DNA of 64,000 bases from Pilimelia terevasa (GTDB lineage: Bacteria; Actinomycetota; Actinomycetes; Mycobacteriales; Micromonosporaceae). Shown here one piece after another: positions 26,289 to 34,250 of this stretch (the first letter of the stretch is position 1; each line of letters starts with the position of its first letter). The translations under genes were made by a program, and so were the position numbers. The notes below the pieces were generated by a model. The model searched no databases, was not told where the DNA came from, and saw only the letters and a program-made list of their open reading frames with translations. The DNA is taken from positions 186,001 to 250,000 of the forward strand of contig NZ_BMQC01000006.1 in assembly GCF_014647915.1 (NCBI RefSeq). Reading direction: 5' to 3'.

Positions 26289-26492
26289 ATGGCGCAGGGA
26301 ACTGTGAAGTGGTTCAACGGCGACAAGGGCTTCGGCTTCATCGCCGTCGACGGCGGCGATGACGAGATCTTCGTCCACTTCTCGGAGATCCAGTCCAACG
26401 GCTTCCGCACCCTGGACGAGAACCAGCGCGTGGAGTTCGAGATCACCCAGGGCGCCAAGGGGCCGCAGGCCAGCGCCGTCCGGGTCATCTGA
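26289..26492 (+). CDS. Cold-shock protein (CspA family)
   Basis: A 67-residue single cold-shock domain, an OB-fold RNA/ssDNA chaperone. RNP1 KGFGFI and RNP2 IFVHF are intact, with the [10 protein letters not shown] start of the family. Full length. GAAGGAG 9 bases before the ATG. Single-gene transcript bounded by a long leader and a 13-bp terminator. Confidence 0.95.
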   Translation: MAQGTVKWFNGDKGFGFIAVDGGDDEIFVHFSEIQSNGFRTLDENQRVEFEITQGAKGPQASAVRVI

Positions 26493-26504
26493 CGTAGATG
26501 TCGC

Positions 26505-26533
26505 GCTGACCGGCGCGGCTCGCGCCGGTCAGC
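26505..26533 (+). terminator. Terminator of the cold-shock gene
   Basis: Perfect 13-bp stem GCTGACCGGCGCG/CGCGCCGGTCAGC with loop GCT, 13 bases after the stop codon. From 26534 to 26822 I see no gene or further structure. Confidence 0.8.
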
Positions 26534-26822
26534 CACATCCTCCCGCTCCACCGGTTTTCTTCCGCGGACACCCGCGCTTGAGGGTCACCACCTCGGCGGC
26601 GGCCGAGCCGCGCGCACCCCGCACTTCACCGGCGTGGTCCGACACCCGGCCGCCAGTTTCCTCAGCTCACGGCCGTGACCTCAGTGGACCCGCGCGTCGC
26701 GTTCCCGGTTCCCGGCACTCCACACAGGCGGACAGATCGGCCCTCCACGCCCCTCTGTCCGGGCCGCACGGAGAGCGCCTCAGAGGGACCCGTCCCCCCA
26801 CGGTTCCCCCAGAGCCACTTTC

Positions 26823-26839
26823 CAAGATCAGTGATCTTG
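26823..26839 (-). terminator. Hairpin downstream of the CAT tRNA
   Basis: Perfect CAAGATCA/TGATCTTG arms around one central base, 10 bases past the tRNA 3' end on its strand. A likely terminator or processing signal; unusually AT-rich for this region. Confidence 0.55.
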
Positions 26840-26848
26840 CGTTTGCGC

Positions 26849-26925
26849 TGGTGGGGCGGGCGGGGCTCGAACCCGCGACCCAAGGATTATGAGTCCCCTG
26901 CTCTGACCAGCTGAGCTACCGCCCC
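26849..26925 (-). tRNA. tRNA with CAT anticodon (tRNA-Ile2 or elongator tRNA-Met)
   Basis: Complete cloverleaf on the minus strand: acceptor GGGGCGG/CCGCCCC, D arm GCTC...GAGC, anticodon loop CTCATAA, T arm GCGGG-TTCGAGC-CCCGC, discriminator A and an encoded CCA (26849-26851). The anticodon stem has two G-U pairs (27-43, 28-42). The AGCAGGxGACTCATAATC..TTGGTCGC-like core resembles the lysidine-modified isoleucine tRNA (reads AUA) more than elongator Met, but this cannot be settled by eye. Confidence 0.9.
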
Positions 26926-27104
26926 GGACGTGCCCCGAGGCTACCGGACGCCGCCGATGTCGCTCCACAAGGTCCGATTAACGACATTCGGTGCAGCATC
27001 CTGGTCTACCGACGAAACCGGACGTACCGCACTGCCAGGCGCCGAGCGCCCTGCCCCTCGACGAAGACGGCCACCGCCGCTGACGGCGATGGCCTGACCT
27101 GGAG

Positions 27105-27177
27105 CTCCCCCATTTGGACTCGAACCAAAAACCTGCCGGTTAACAGCCGGCTGCTCTGCCAATTGAGCTATGGGGGA
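27105..27177 (-). tRNA. tRNA-Asn (GTT)
   Basis: Minus-strand cloverleaf of 73 bases: acceptor TCCCCCA/TGGGGGA, D arm GCTC...GAGC, anticodon loop CTGTTAA (anticodon GTT), anticodon stem GCCGG/CCGGC, T arm with TTCGAGT, discriminator G. CCA is not encoded. Confidence 0.95.
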
Positions 27178-27407
27178 ATGTAGACGACGCCGCTGGCTGG
27201 CGGGTCGGGGACCACATTACAGGAGACACCCCCGTGGGGTGCCACCGGGTTCGGGGAGTTTCCCCCTCGCCCCAGGCATACCTGAAGGGGAGGATGGGTA
27301 TGCCACGAACACGTACGACGCGGAGGCCCAGGCACCGACCAGGGGCAGCGCACCGACCAGCACCAGGGCCGGGCGGGCCGTCCGCGGCAGACTGAGAGGA
27401 GCGCGGA

Positions 27408-27707
27408 ATGCGCGGGAAACTGTGGTTCGCTCTCGGAGCCGCCGCCGGCTACGTCATCGGCGCGCGGGCCGGGCGGGAGCGGTACGAGCAGATCGCGGTG
27501 ACCGCCCGCAGGCTCTGGGACCACCCGACCGTCCAGGAGGCCGCCGGCGTCGTCCAGGCGGAGGCGAACAAGCTGTACGACCAGGGCAAGGACGCGGTCA
27601 GCCACACGTTGAGCAACAGCAAGCTGGGCGAGAAGCTGCGCCACGGCAGCGCCGAGCCGCTGTCCCCGGCGGGCGTCGGCGGCGGGTCGCCGGGCCGACC
27701 TCGCTGA
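27408..27707 (+). CDS. YtxH-like small membrane-associated protein
   Basis: A 99-residue protein whose N-terminus (KLWFALGAAAGYVIGARAGRERYEQI) is the Gly-rich helix of YtxH-like general stress proteins, predicted to insert in or lie along the membrane. The amphipathic remainder has a VVQAEANKLYDQGKDAV segment, and a Gly/Pro/Ser tail ends it. Exact role unknown; related Bacillus proteins are stress-induced. AGAGGA lies upstream of the ATG. It converges on the CHAT gene with a 73-base gap. Confidence 0.75.
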   Translation: MRGKLWFALGAAAGYVIGARAGRERYEQIAVTARRLWDHPTVQEAAGVVQAEANKLYDQGKDAVSHTLSNSKLGEKLRHGSAEPLSPAGVGGGSPGRPR

Positions 27708-27780
27708 ACCCGAGCTGCTCGGGGCGGGCGCTGCGATCACACGCGCGCCCGCTTCGTGCTGCGCGGCCCCGCTCGGCCAG

Positions 27781-30297
27781 CTACCAGCCGGCGCCGAAGC
27801 AGACCAGCGGGGTCGGCGTGTCGACCGACTCCAGCGCCTCGGCCAGCGCCGCCGCGGGTGGCAGGCCCCGCCGCAGCGCCCCGTGGTGGACCGGACCCAC
27901 CGCGTAGGCGACCTCGTCGCCGATCCGGGCCAGTCCGGCCACGACACTGCCCGCCCCGCCGTGCAGCAGCGCCGCCGTCATGCCCAACGTCTCGTCGCCG
28001 GGCCGCCGGTGCGACAGTCCCAGCTCGCACGCCGACAGGACGACGTGCCGGGGCGGCCGCTCCCAGGAGTCGCACTCGTGGCCGTACAGCGGGCCGTCGG
28101 CGAGTTGCAGGTACGAGAACAGCGGGTTGTCGGGCTCGTGCACGCCGTGCGCGGCCACGTGCAGGACGTCGGTCGACCCGGCCGCCGCACGGACGGCGGC
28201 GGCCGTGGCCGCCGGCCCGCCCAGTGTCACCGCGTCCGGCCAGGTGTCGGCGACCAGCTTGACCTCGGCGTCGGCCCGGGCCACGAGCGGCCCCGCGGCG
28301 ACGGTGACGACCGGCCGCGGCGGGAGCGCCGCCCCCGGCCGCGCCGCCAGCCAGGCCGTAGGCGAGCGGACCACCGACAGCGGGCGGCCGCGCAGCGTCG
28401 GCAGCAGGGTCCACGGCAGCGTGGCCAGCCGCGCGGGCGGGGCGACCAGCAGCGGCCCGTCCCCCAGCCGGCCGGCCAGCGGCCGCGCGAGGAGGTCGTC
28501 GACGCCGGCCGCGGCGCGCGCGCACGCCGTGCGCACCGACGCCCGCAGCGCGGGCGGCAGGGTCTCGGCGGCGAGCGCGTCCAGATCAGCGCGCCAGCGG
28601 CGCTGCAACTCGTACAGGGGCGCGGCGGCGCCCAGCGCCACCAGCTCGCGGCGGCGCCCGCTGACCACCAGCGCGTGCAGCGCCTCGTCCACGACCAGGT
28701 ACGTCACCAGCGTCCCGGTGCCCAGGCCGCCGACGATGTCGCGCAGCGCGGCGGGCGCGGTGACCTGGCGGGGGCCGGGCCGGTACCAGGCACGCTGGCG
28801 GATCTGCCGCTGCAGCGCCAGACAGCGGGTCCGCAGCACCGGGTCGGGGTGGCCGGCCAGGGCGCCGGTCCGCAGCGCGGCCTGCGCGTGGCGCAGCTCG
28901 GCGAGCATCTCGGCGGCGGCCGCGTCGGCCGGCGCGCTCACCGGCGCCAGCCGGGCCGACAGGGCCCGGGCGCGCTCGGTCCAGGCCAGTACCGCCGCCG
29001 GTACGCCCTGCTCCAGCGCCCGCCGCAAACCCTGGGCGGCCAGCCGCTCCACGTGTGCCGCGGCGGCGGTCTGCAGGTCGAGGCTGCCGAAGGACGCCTG
29101 GTGCTGCTGGAGGTCGGACACGGCCGCCCGCAGTTCGACCAGCGCCTGCTTCGGCTCCTGCTCGGCGTCGGCCAGGTCGGCGCGCAGCGCCCGGGCCTGC
29201 ATCCGGGTGCCGATCGGGTCGTCGCGGCGCAGCCGCAGCGCGTCGCCGGCCAGGTGCCGCGCCATCAGCGCGCGCTGGCCGGCCGGGCCGGCCCGCCCGT
29301 CGCGGCGGCGCAGCGCGGCGGCGGCCGCCGTCAGCGCGGTGCGCCGGCCCTCGTCGGCCAGGCCGTGCTGCCGCAGCCGCGCCGCCAGCGCGGCGCCGGC
29401 CACCTGGACGGCCGCCAGCCCGCGCCCCGCCCCCAGGTCGGTGGCCAGCAGCACGGCGTCGGCCACCAGCGCCCACGGCGCGGCCCCCCGTTCGCCGAAC
29501 AGCCGGCGGGCGGTGGTGGCGTGGGCGCGCGCGTCCCCCCAGCGCTCCTGGCGCTGCGCCAACTGCGCCCGGGCCAGCGCGGTCTCGGCCTGGTCCTGCG
29601 GGCTCTCGGTCACCGCGAACAGCGCTGCCGCCTGCCGCAGGTCCTCGTCCGCCTCGTGGAACAGGCCCGCGGTCAGCAGGACGCTGGCGCGGTCGACGTG
29701 GTAGACGGCCGAGACCGTCGGCGAGTGGTCGGCCAGGACCGGTGCGACGGCGTCCATCTCGCGGATCGCGCGGGGCAGGTCGCCGGCCAGCAGGGCGAGG
29801 TACCCGAGGTTGTGGCGGGCCTTCGCCGCCAGCAGCGTGAGGTCGTGGCTGTCGGCGATCCGCACGCACCGGGCGAAGTCCGCCTCCGCCTGTACCAGCG
29901 ACCCGGGGGCCAGGCGCAGCATCCCGCGGTTGAGCAGGGTCCGGCAGATGTCCTGCGGCTCCGACTCGTCCAGCAGCGCGATCGCCGCGTCGAAGCCGGC
30001 CAGCGCCGGGCCCGGCGCGCCCGCGCGCAGGTGCAGCAGGCCGCGCTGCATGGCCACGATGCCCCGGACCTGGTCGGGCAGGCCGCCGGTGTCCGCCTCG
30101 TCGAGCAGGGCCAGCCCGGCGGCGAGGCTGCGCCGTTCGGCCTCGTGGAAGGCCAGGCTGACCAGGATGCGCGCGCGGCAGGCCGGCGGGGGCTGGGCGC
30201 CGAGCGCGGCGCGCAGCAGCGACCAGGCCTCGTCGTGCTGGCCGCGCTCGGTGGCCCGGACCGCCTCCGCGTGCAGTTGCGCCGCCCGCGCCGACAC
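27781..30297 (-). CDS. TPR-repeat protein with C-terminal CHAT caspase-like protease domain
   Basis: An 838-residue protein. About residues 1-470 form helical TPR-like repeats (recurring A..LxxA/LNRGM and ARHNLGYLALLAGDLPRAI units); about 540-838 form a CHAT domain, a caspase-fold cysteine protease. The catalytic His717 lies in VAAHGVHEPDN and Cys757 in VVLSACELG, so it appears active. It is the last gene of a four-gene minus-strand cassette: its start lies 4 bases past the stop of the subtilase gene. CHAT proteases serve in bacterial programmed cell death and defence (for example TPR-CHAT of type III-E CRISPR). Pairing with a cytosolic subtilase suggests a proteolytic cascade; that is inference. 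Confidence 0.9.
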   Translation of the reverse strand: MSARAAQLHAEAVRATERGQHDEAWSLLRAALGAQPPPACRARILVSLAFHEAERRSLAAGLALLDEADTGGLPDQVRGIVAMQRGLLHLRAGAPGPALAGFDAAIALLDESEPQDICRTLLNRGMLRLAPGSLVQAEADFARCVRIADSHDLTLLAAKARHNLGYLALLAGDLPRAIREMDAVAPVLADHSPTVSAVYHVDRASVLLTAGLFHEADEDLRQAAALFAVTESPQDQAETALARAQLAQRQERWGDARAHATTARRLFGERGAAPWALVADAVLLATDLGAGRGLAAVQVAGAALAARLRQHGLADEGRRTALTAAAAALRRRDGRAGPAGQRALMARHLAGDALRLRRDDPIGTRMQARALRADLADAEQEPKQALVELRAAVSDLQQHQASFGSLDLQTAAAAHVERLAAQGLRRALEQGVPAAVLAWTERARALSARLAPVSAPADAAAAEMLAELRHAQAALRTGALAGHPDPVLRTRCLALQRQIRQRAWYRPGPRQVTAPAALRDIVGGLGTGTLVTYLVVDEALHALVVSGRRRELVALGAAAPLYELQRRWRADLDALAAETLPPALRASVRTACARAAAGVDDLLARPLAGRLGDGPLLVAPPARLATLPWTLLPTLRGRPLSVVRSPTAWLAARPGAALPPRPVVTVAAGPLVARADAEVKLVADTWPDAVTLGGPAATAAAVRAAAGSTDVLHVAAHGVHEPDNPLFSYLQLADGPLYGHECDSWERPPRHVVLSACELGLSHRRPGDETLGMTAALLHGGAGSVVAGLARIGDEVAYAVGPVHHGALRRGLPPAAALAEALESVDTPTPLVCFGAGW

Positions 30298-30301
30298 GGC
30301 G

Positions 30302-31870
30302 TCAGACCTTGAGCAGGGCGCCGAGTGCCCGGAAGCCGCGGGTGACCGCCTCCGCGCCGGTCGCGTCCAGCGGGATGCCCTGGGGCCGGCGCGCCTGGGC
30401 CAGCAGTTCGCGCGCGACGCGGGCGGCGAAGACCGGGGTGGCGTAGGAGGTACCGCTGCCGACGGCGAAGCCGCCCACGAAGTCGGCCGCGCCGGTGAAG
30501 TTGTCCAGGTCCAGCGAGCGCCGCACCCGGCCGGTGGGGTCCTTGGTGGTGGCGCCGGAGTTCAGCCCGTTGGCGAACGGCGGCATCGTGCTGACCAGCG
30601 CCGCCCCCGGCTCCCAGCGCAGCACCCAGTCGCCGCTGTTGCTGAACAGCGCGACGCTGTCGTCGGGGTTGAGCGCGCCGACGCTGACCACGGGCAGGCG
30701 CTCGCCGCCCTCGGCGCCCTCGGGCCGCTCGCCGAAGGCGGCCGGGAACAGCCGCCGCGTGGTCGCGTCGTTGCCGGCGGCGCACACCACGGGGATGCCG
30801 AGCTGGCCCAGCTTGTCGATGATCGCCAGCAGCGCGGTGTCGGTGGCGGCGTCCTCGGGGGCCTCGTGGTAGTAGCCCAGCGACAGGGAGACCACGTCGA
30901 CCCGGTGGCCGCCGGGCTCCCCCGCGGCGTGCCGGCGGGCCAGCTCGACGATCTGCTCCAGGGCCGTGATCAGGGACGACTCCGGGATCACCCCGTCGGA
31001 GTGGATCACCCGCACGGCGAGGATGTCGGCGTCCGGGCAGACCTGGCGGATCAGGCCGGCGATGAACGTACCGTGGCCGGCCAGCGGGTCCCGGCCGCCG
31101 TCCAGCGGTCCGATGAGGTCGCCGTCGCGCTCGGGGTCGGGCTTGAGGTAGCCGACCGGCTTCTCCTCGCCGCTGACCGGGTCGGTCAGCCCCAGGTCGG
31201 TGATGACGCCGTCGGCGAGCCAGGTGTGCGCGCCGCACCCAGTGTCGAGGGTGGCCACCACGGGCCGGGTGGGGACCTTGGTGCGCGGGGGCGGCGGCTG
31301 GACGACGGCGACCGGCTGGGTGCCGCCGTAGCCGGGCTGGGAGTACTGGGCGATGGCGCCGCCGTCGAACGGTGCCGCCGAGTAGTACGGGGCGGCCGAG
31401 TAGTAGGGCGCCGCCGAGTAGTACGGGGCGCCGAAGAACGAGCTGGTCGAGAACATCAGGTGGTCCAGCCCGACCCCCCGCAGCGGGCTGCCGGAGGCCG
31501 CCCGCGCCTGCTGGAGGACCGCCCACGCGTCGACCACGGCGGCCTTGCCAGGTGCCGGCCGGATCTTGAGCCGGACGCCGGTGCTGACCGTGCCGACGGT
31601 CCGCGGCTCCTCGCGGATGGTCAGGCCCAGCGACTTGGCGGCCGCCGTCAGCGGGGCCATGAGCTGGGTGAGCCGGTCGGCGCGGGCGAGCAGCCAGTCG
31701 GTCCGGTACGCCGTGGGGCGGATCCGCTGGCCGTCGGTCACCATCGCCGTGGCGCCGTCGAGGACCCGGGCGCCGTACTGGGCCAGCACACTCTCGGGCG
31801 GCAGCGGCGGGTCGACGTCGCCGGGGGTCCTGCTGCGGGCGGCCGGGTGCGGATCGATCGGGTCGGTCAT
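30302..31870 (-). CDS. Cytoplasmic S8 family (subtilisin-like) serine protease
   Basis: A 522-residue protein. About residues 1-200 form a non-catalytic region with a YYSAAP tandem repeat (148-168) and a Tyr/Gln/Gly/Pro-rich linker. The S8 domain follows: Asp209 (TLDTGCGAH), His266 (GHGTFIAGLI), oxyanion Asn367 (AAGND) and Ser475 (GSGTSYATPVFAA). No signal peptide, unlike most subtilases, so it probably works inside the cell or leaves by another route. ATG 31870. It sits 4 bases before the CHAT gene and 17 bases after the stop of the short 161-residue protein. Likely co-regulated by the ECF-like sigma factor at the head of the cassette. Confidence 0.92.
   Translation of the reverse strand: MTDPIDPHPAARSRTPGDVDPPLPPESVLAQYGARVLDGATAMVTDGQRIRPTAYRTDWLLARADRLTQLMAPLTAAAKSLGLTIREEPRTVGTVSTGVRLKIRPAPGKAAVVDAWAVLQQARAASGSPLRGVGLDHLMFSTSSFFGAPYYSAAPYYSAAPYYSAAPFDGGAIAQYSQPGYGGTQPVAVVQPPPPRTKVPTRPVVATLDTGCGAHTWLADGVITDLGLTDPVSGEEKPVGYLKPDPERDGDLIGPLDGGRDPLAGHGTFIAGLIRQVCPDADILAVRVIHSDGVIPESSLITALEQIVELARRHAAGEPGGHRVDVVSLSLGYYHEAPEDAATDTALLAIIDKLGQLGIPVVCAAGNDATTRRLFPAAFGERPEGAEGGERLPVVSVGALNPDDSVALFSNSGDWVLRWEPGAALVSTMPPFANGLNSGATTKDPTGRVRRSLDLDNFTGAADFVGGFAVGSGTSYATPVFAARVARELLAQARRPQGIPLDATGAEAVTRGFRALGALLKV
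31374..31433 (-). repeat. 21-bp tandem repeat inside the subtilase gene
   Basis: Three near-identical 18-21-bp units (GCCGAGTAGTACGGGGCG on the plus strand) that encode APYYSA three times on the minus strand. In-frame and Tyr-rich; length variation by slippage would not break the gene. Confidence 0.8.
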
Positions 31871-31887
31871 GGCGTGCCTCCCGGGCC

Positions 31888-32373
31888 TCAGACCTGTACG
31901 GCGGGTGTGACGACGGCCCGCAGCAGCGGACCGCCCGGCTGGATGCGGAGCTGGACGAGGCCGGCGGGCACGCCGTCGAGCGCGAACCGCCCGTCGGCGT
32001 CGGCCTCGGCGTGCAGGGTGCGGTCGCCGGCCCGGACCTCGACCGCCAGCGCCGCCCCCGGGGCGAGCCAGCCGTCGAGCCGGCGCAGCGGCGTACCGTC
32101 CGCGCCTGCGCCCGCGGCCTGGACGGTCAGCAGCACGGTGAGCTGCGAGGCGTGGAAGGTGATGCTGGTGGCCGTCTCGGCGGCGGCCGTCCGGGCACCG
32201 GCCAGGCTCTGCTCCTGGAGCTGGGCCAGTTCGACCTCCAGGTCCTCCAGCGCGAGGGTGAACATGACCCGCTCGGCCAGGTCGGCCGGGGCGGGGTCGG
32301 CCGCCGTCCACATCCGGCGCAGGTCGCGCAGCAGGGCCGCGTCCGCGGCGCCGACTTCCTCGGTCCCGGTCAT
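31888..32373 (-). CDS. Unknown protein of the sigma/subtilase/CHAT cassette
   Basis: A 161-residue protein with no signal peptide or membrane helix. The N-terminal half (about 1-75) is helical and acidic (LLRDLRRMWTAADPAPADLAERV, LEDLEVELAQL), the C-terminal half beta-rich (SITFHASQLTVLLTVQ, LDGWLAPGAALAVEVRAG, ALDGVPAGLVQLRI), reminiscent of a carboxypeptidase regulatory or transthyretin-like sandwich (DADGRFALDGVPAG). The start at ATG 32373 has GGGGGAGGG upstream. Located 46 bases after the sigma gene. A regulator or adaptor of the sigma factor or protease is plausible by position only. Confidence 0.75.
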   Translation of the reverse strand: MTGTEEVGAADAALLRDLRRMWTAADPAPADLAERVMFTLALEDLEVELAQLQEQSLAGARTAAAETATSITFHASQLTVLLTVQAAGAGADGTPLRRLDGWLAPGAALAVEVRAGDRTLHAEADADGRFALDGVPAGLVQLRIQPGGPLLRAVVTPAVQV

Positions 32374-32419
32374 GACGCCCTCCCCCGCCTCGTCCCCGCA
32401 CCGACCAGATCCGCGCCCG

Positions 32420-33052
32420 TCACGACACCCTCCACTGGGGATCGTCGGCGAGCAGGTGGCGCAGCTTCTCCAGGCAGCGGCCGCGGGTCGGGCCGATGCT
32501 GCCCACGGGCATCCCGAGTTCGGCGGAGATGCTGGCGTAGTCGGGCCGGTCGTCGAAGGCGATGACCCGCAGCAGCCGCCGGCAGCGGGCGGTGAGCCCG
32601 GCCACGTGCCGCCACAGGGCGGCGGCGCTGGCGTCGGCGAGGACGGCGTTCTCCGGCCCGGCCGAGGGGGGCGCCGCGGCGTCGAGGTGCTGGTCGTCGG
32701 TGGTGGCCTCGCGGCGGTCGCGGCGGGCGGCGCGCCACGCCTCCCGGCGGGCGGTGACGGTGGCCCAGCGCCACACGGCCTGGGGGTCGCGCAGGGAGTC
32801 GGCGCCGCGGACCAGGGCCAGCCAGGTCGCCTGGACGACGTCGTCGGCGGCCTCCCGGTTGAGCCCGTACGCCCGCGCGGTGTGCCACAGGACGGGGGTG
32901 AGCGCCTCGACGAGGCGGCGCAGGCCCGCGGGGTCGCCGGCCCGCCAGTCGCTGAAGTCGCGCGCCGCCAGCTCCCAGGCCGGGGGCGCCTCGGCGGCGG
33001 CCCGGTCGCCGCGGCCGGGTGTCGCAGGCCGGGGCGAGGTCGTCGATGCCAT
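32420..33052 (-). CDS. RNA polymerase sigma factor, sigma-70 family (ECF-like)
   Basis: A 210-residue sigma factor with region 2 (about 45-110: NREAADDVVQATWLAL binds the -10) and region 4 (about 150-205: the RRLLRVIAFDDRPDYASISAELGMPVGSIGPTRGRCLEKLR helix-turn-helix, key residues Ser-Ile-Gly-Pro-Thr-Arg). Region 1.1 and 3 are absent. ATG 33052 with GGGAGGG 6 bases upstream is chosen over a GTG further 5'. It heads a minus-strand cassette with the 161-residue protein, subtilase and TPR-CHAT protein and presumably drives it. No anti-sigma factor is obvious unless the neighbour fulfils that role. Confidence 0.9.
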   Translation of the reverse strand: MASTTSPRPATPGRGDRAAAEAPPAWELAARDFSDWRAGDPAGLRRLVEALTPVLWHTARAYGLNREAADDVVQATWLALVRGADSLRDPQAVWRWATVTARREAWRAARRDRREATTDDQHLDAAAPPSAGPENAVLADASAAALWRHVAGLTARCRRLLRVIAFDDRPDYASISAELGMPVGSIGPTRGRCLEKLRHLLADDPQWRVS

Positions 33053-33350
33053 GGTCCCTCCCTCAAAGGGCAACCCTACTTGTCAGGGTATGCCCGCTAC
33101 GCGCGTTTCATGCCGTCGCTGCTGATCCCAGGAGAGATCAGGCCGGCGCCTGATACCACCGCCACAGGGTGCCGCGGGCGCCGCCGCCTCCCGCGGGTTC
33201 CGGGGGCGTGTCACCCCGGCGCCGCGCGCGGGGCGCCGGCCGTCACCCGGCTCCCGCCCGGCGCCGCGGCGCCCGCGTCACCCGTTTGGCGGTCCGGCGT
33301 TGAATGGGCTGGCACGCCGCTCGCCACCGGCCGCCATGAGGGGGACGACC
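33053..33350. promoter_or_regulatory. Divergent promoter region of the sigma cassette and the solute-binding protein
   Basis: Contains the dyad CTGATC(33122-33127)-CCAGGAGA-GATCAG(33136-33141). I cannot identify convincing -35/-10 boxes for either direction; ATGAAAC-like sequence on the minus strand near 33110 could be an ECF -35. The remainder is GC-rich with no gene. Confidence 0.4.
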
Positions 33351-34208
33351 TTGTCACGCTTCGCCCGACGCATCCCGATTCTGGCCGGCCTACTGACCGG
33401 CGCCCTGCTGACCGGCTGCGCCGCGAAGAGCGCGCCCGCCGACACCGAGGCGGACCCGCGGCAGTTCCTGTCCGGTACCGTCCGGGTCGGGGTGAGCGGC
33501 GACGAGTACCCCGGCTGGAACCGCGTGATCAACGGCCGGCGGTTCGGCTTCGACATCGCCGTCGTGGAGGCGCTGGCCAGCTACTTCCACTTCACCCCGC
33601 AGTACGTCGAGGTCTCCATCCCGGACCGGATGAACAAGCTGGTTGCCGGGGAGGTGCAGCTCGTTGTCTCCAACTTCTCGATGACCACCGAGCGGGAGAA
33701 GGACGTCGACTTCGCGGGGCCGTACTTCGTCGACGCGCAGAGCTTCTTCCACTGGACCGACGCCACCGACCTGCTCCAGATCCCGCCCAGCCAGATCTGT
33801 ACGCCGAACGGCACGACGGCCGCCGACCGGCTGCTGCAACTCGGCTGGCGCCCGCGCCTGGAGCAGTCGCTGTCGGCGTGCATGAACAAGTTCCTGACCT
33901 CGCGGGACAAGAAGATGTTCGTCTCGACCGACGCCTCGATCCTGGCCGCGTTCGCGCGCGGCCACGGGATGCTGCCGCCCAAGCCGATCCCGATCGGCGG
34001 GATCGAGCAGTACGGCGTGGGCCTGCCGAACAACCGCCCGAAGCTGTGCGCGGAGGTGAACAAGGCGCTGGAGCTGTTCCTGGCCAACGAGTGGCAGACC
34101 GCGTTCGGCACCTACCTCCAGGACAGCGTGGACATCGCCGCCAAGCGCCCCGGCGCGCTGCGCCCCTGCGACCCCGGCCCGAGCCCGAGCACCCCGACTC
34201 CCCGCTGA
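33351..34208 (+). CDS. Lipoprotein solute-binding protein, family 3 (PBP2)
   Basis: A 285-residue extracytoplasmic binding protein. The lipobox LLTGC (Cys about 23 from the chosen start) predicts membrane anchoring. The PBP2 fold shows VRVGVSGDEYPGWN, GFDIAVVEALA, DRMNKLVAGEVQLVVSNFSMT and EREKDVDFAGPYF, as in amino-acid-binding proteins. I prefer TTG 33351 because GAGGGGG lies 7 bases upstream; ATG 33336 has no such site but is possible. Four Cys in the mature domain may pair. There is no ABC permease or ATPase gene near it, so it may feed a distant transporter or a sensor. C-terminal tail is Pro/Ser/Thr-rich. Confidence 0.85.
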   Translation: MSRFARRIPILAGLLTGALLTGCAAKSAPADTEADPRQFLSGTVRVGVSGDEYPGWNRVINGRRFGFDIAVVEALASYFHFTPQYVEVSIPDRMNKLVAGEVQLVVSNFSMTTEREKDVDFAGPYFVDAQSFFHWTDATDLLQIPPSQICTPNGTTAADRLLQLGWRPRLEQSLSACMNKFLTSRDKKMFVSTDASILAAFARGHGMLPPKPIPIGGIEQYGVGLPNNRPKLCAEVNKALELFLANEWQTAFGTYLQDSVDIAAKRPGALRPCDPGPSPSTPTPR

Positions 34209-34250
34209 CCGCCGGCCACCCCTCGGCGCCGCCGGCCGGCCGGGCCGTCC

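Noticed and set aside
26823-27177. tRNA genes as attachment site of an integrated element
   Set aside because: No integrase and no direct repeat of the tRNA 3' end was seen nearby.
31374-31433. Repeats as a CRISPR array
   Set aside because: Units are contiguous with no spacers and lie in frame inside a gene.
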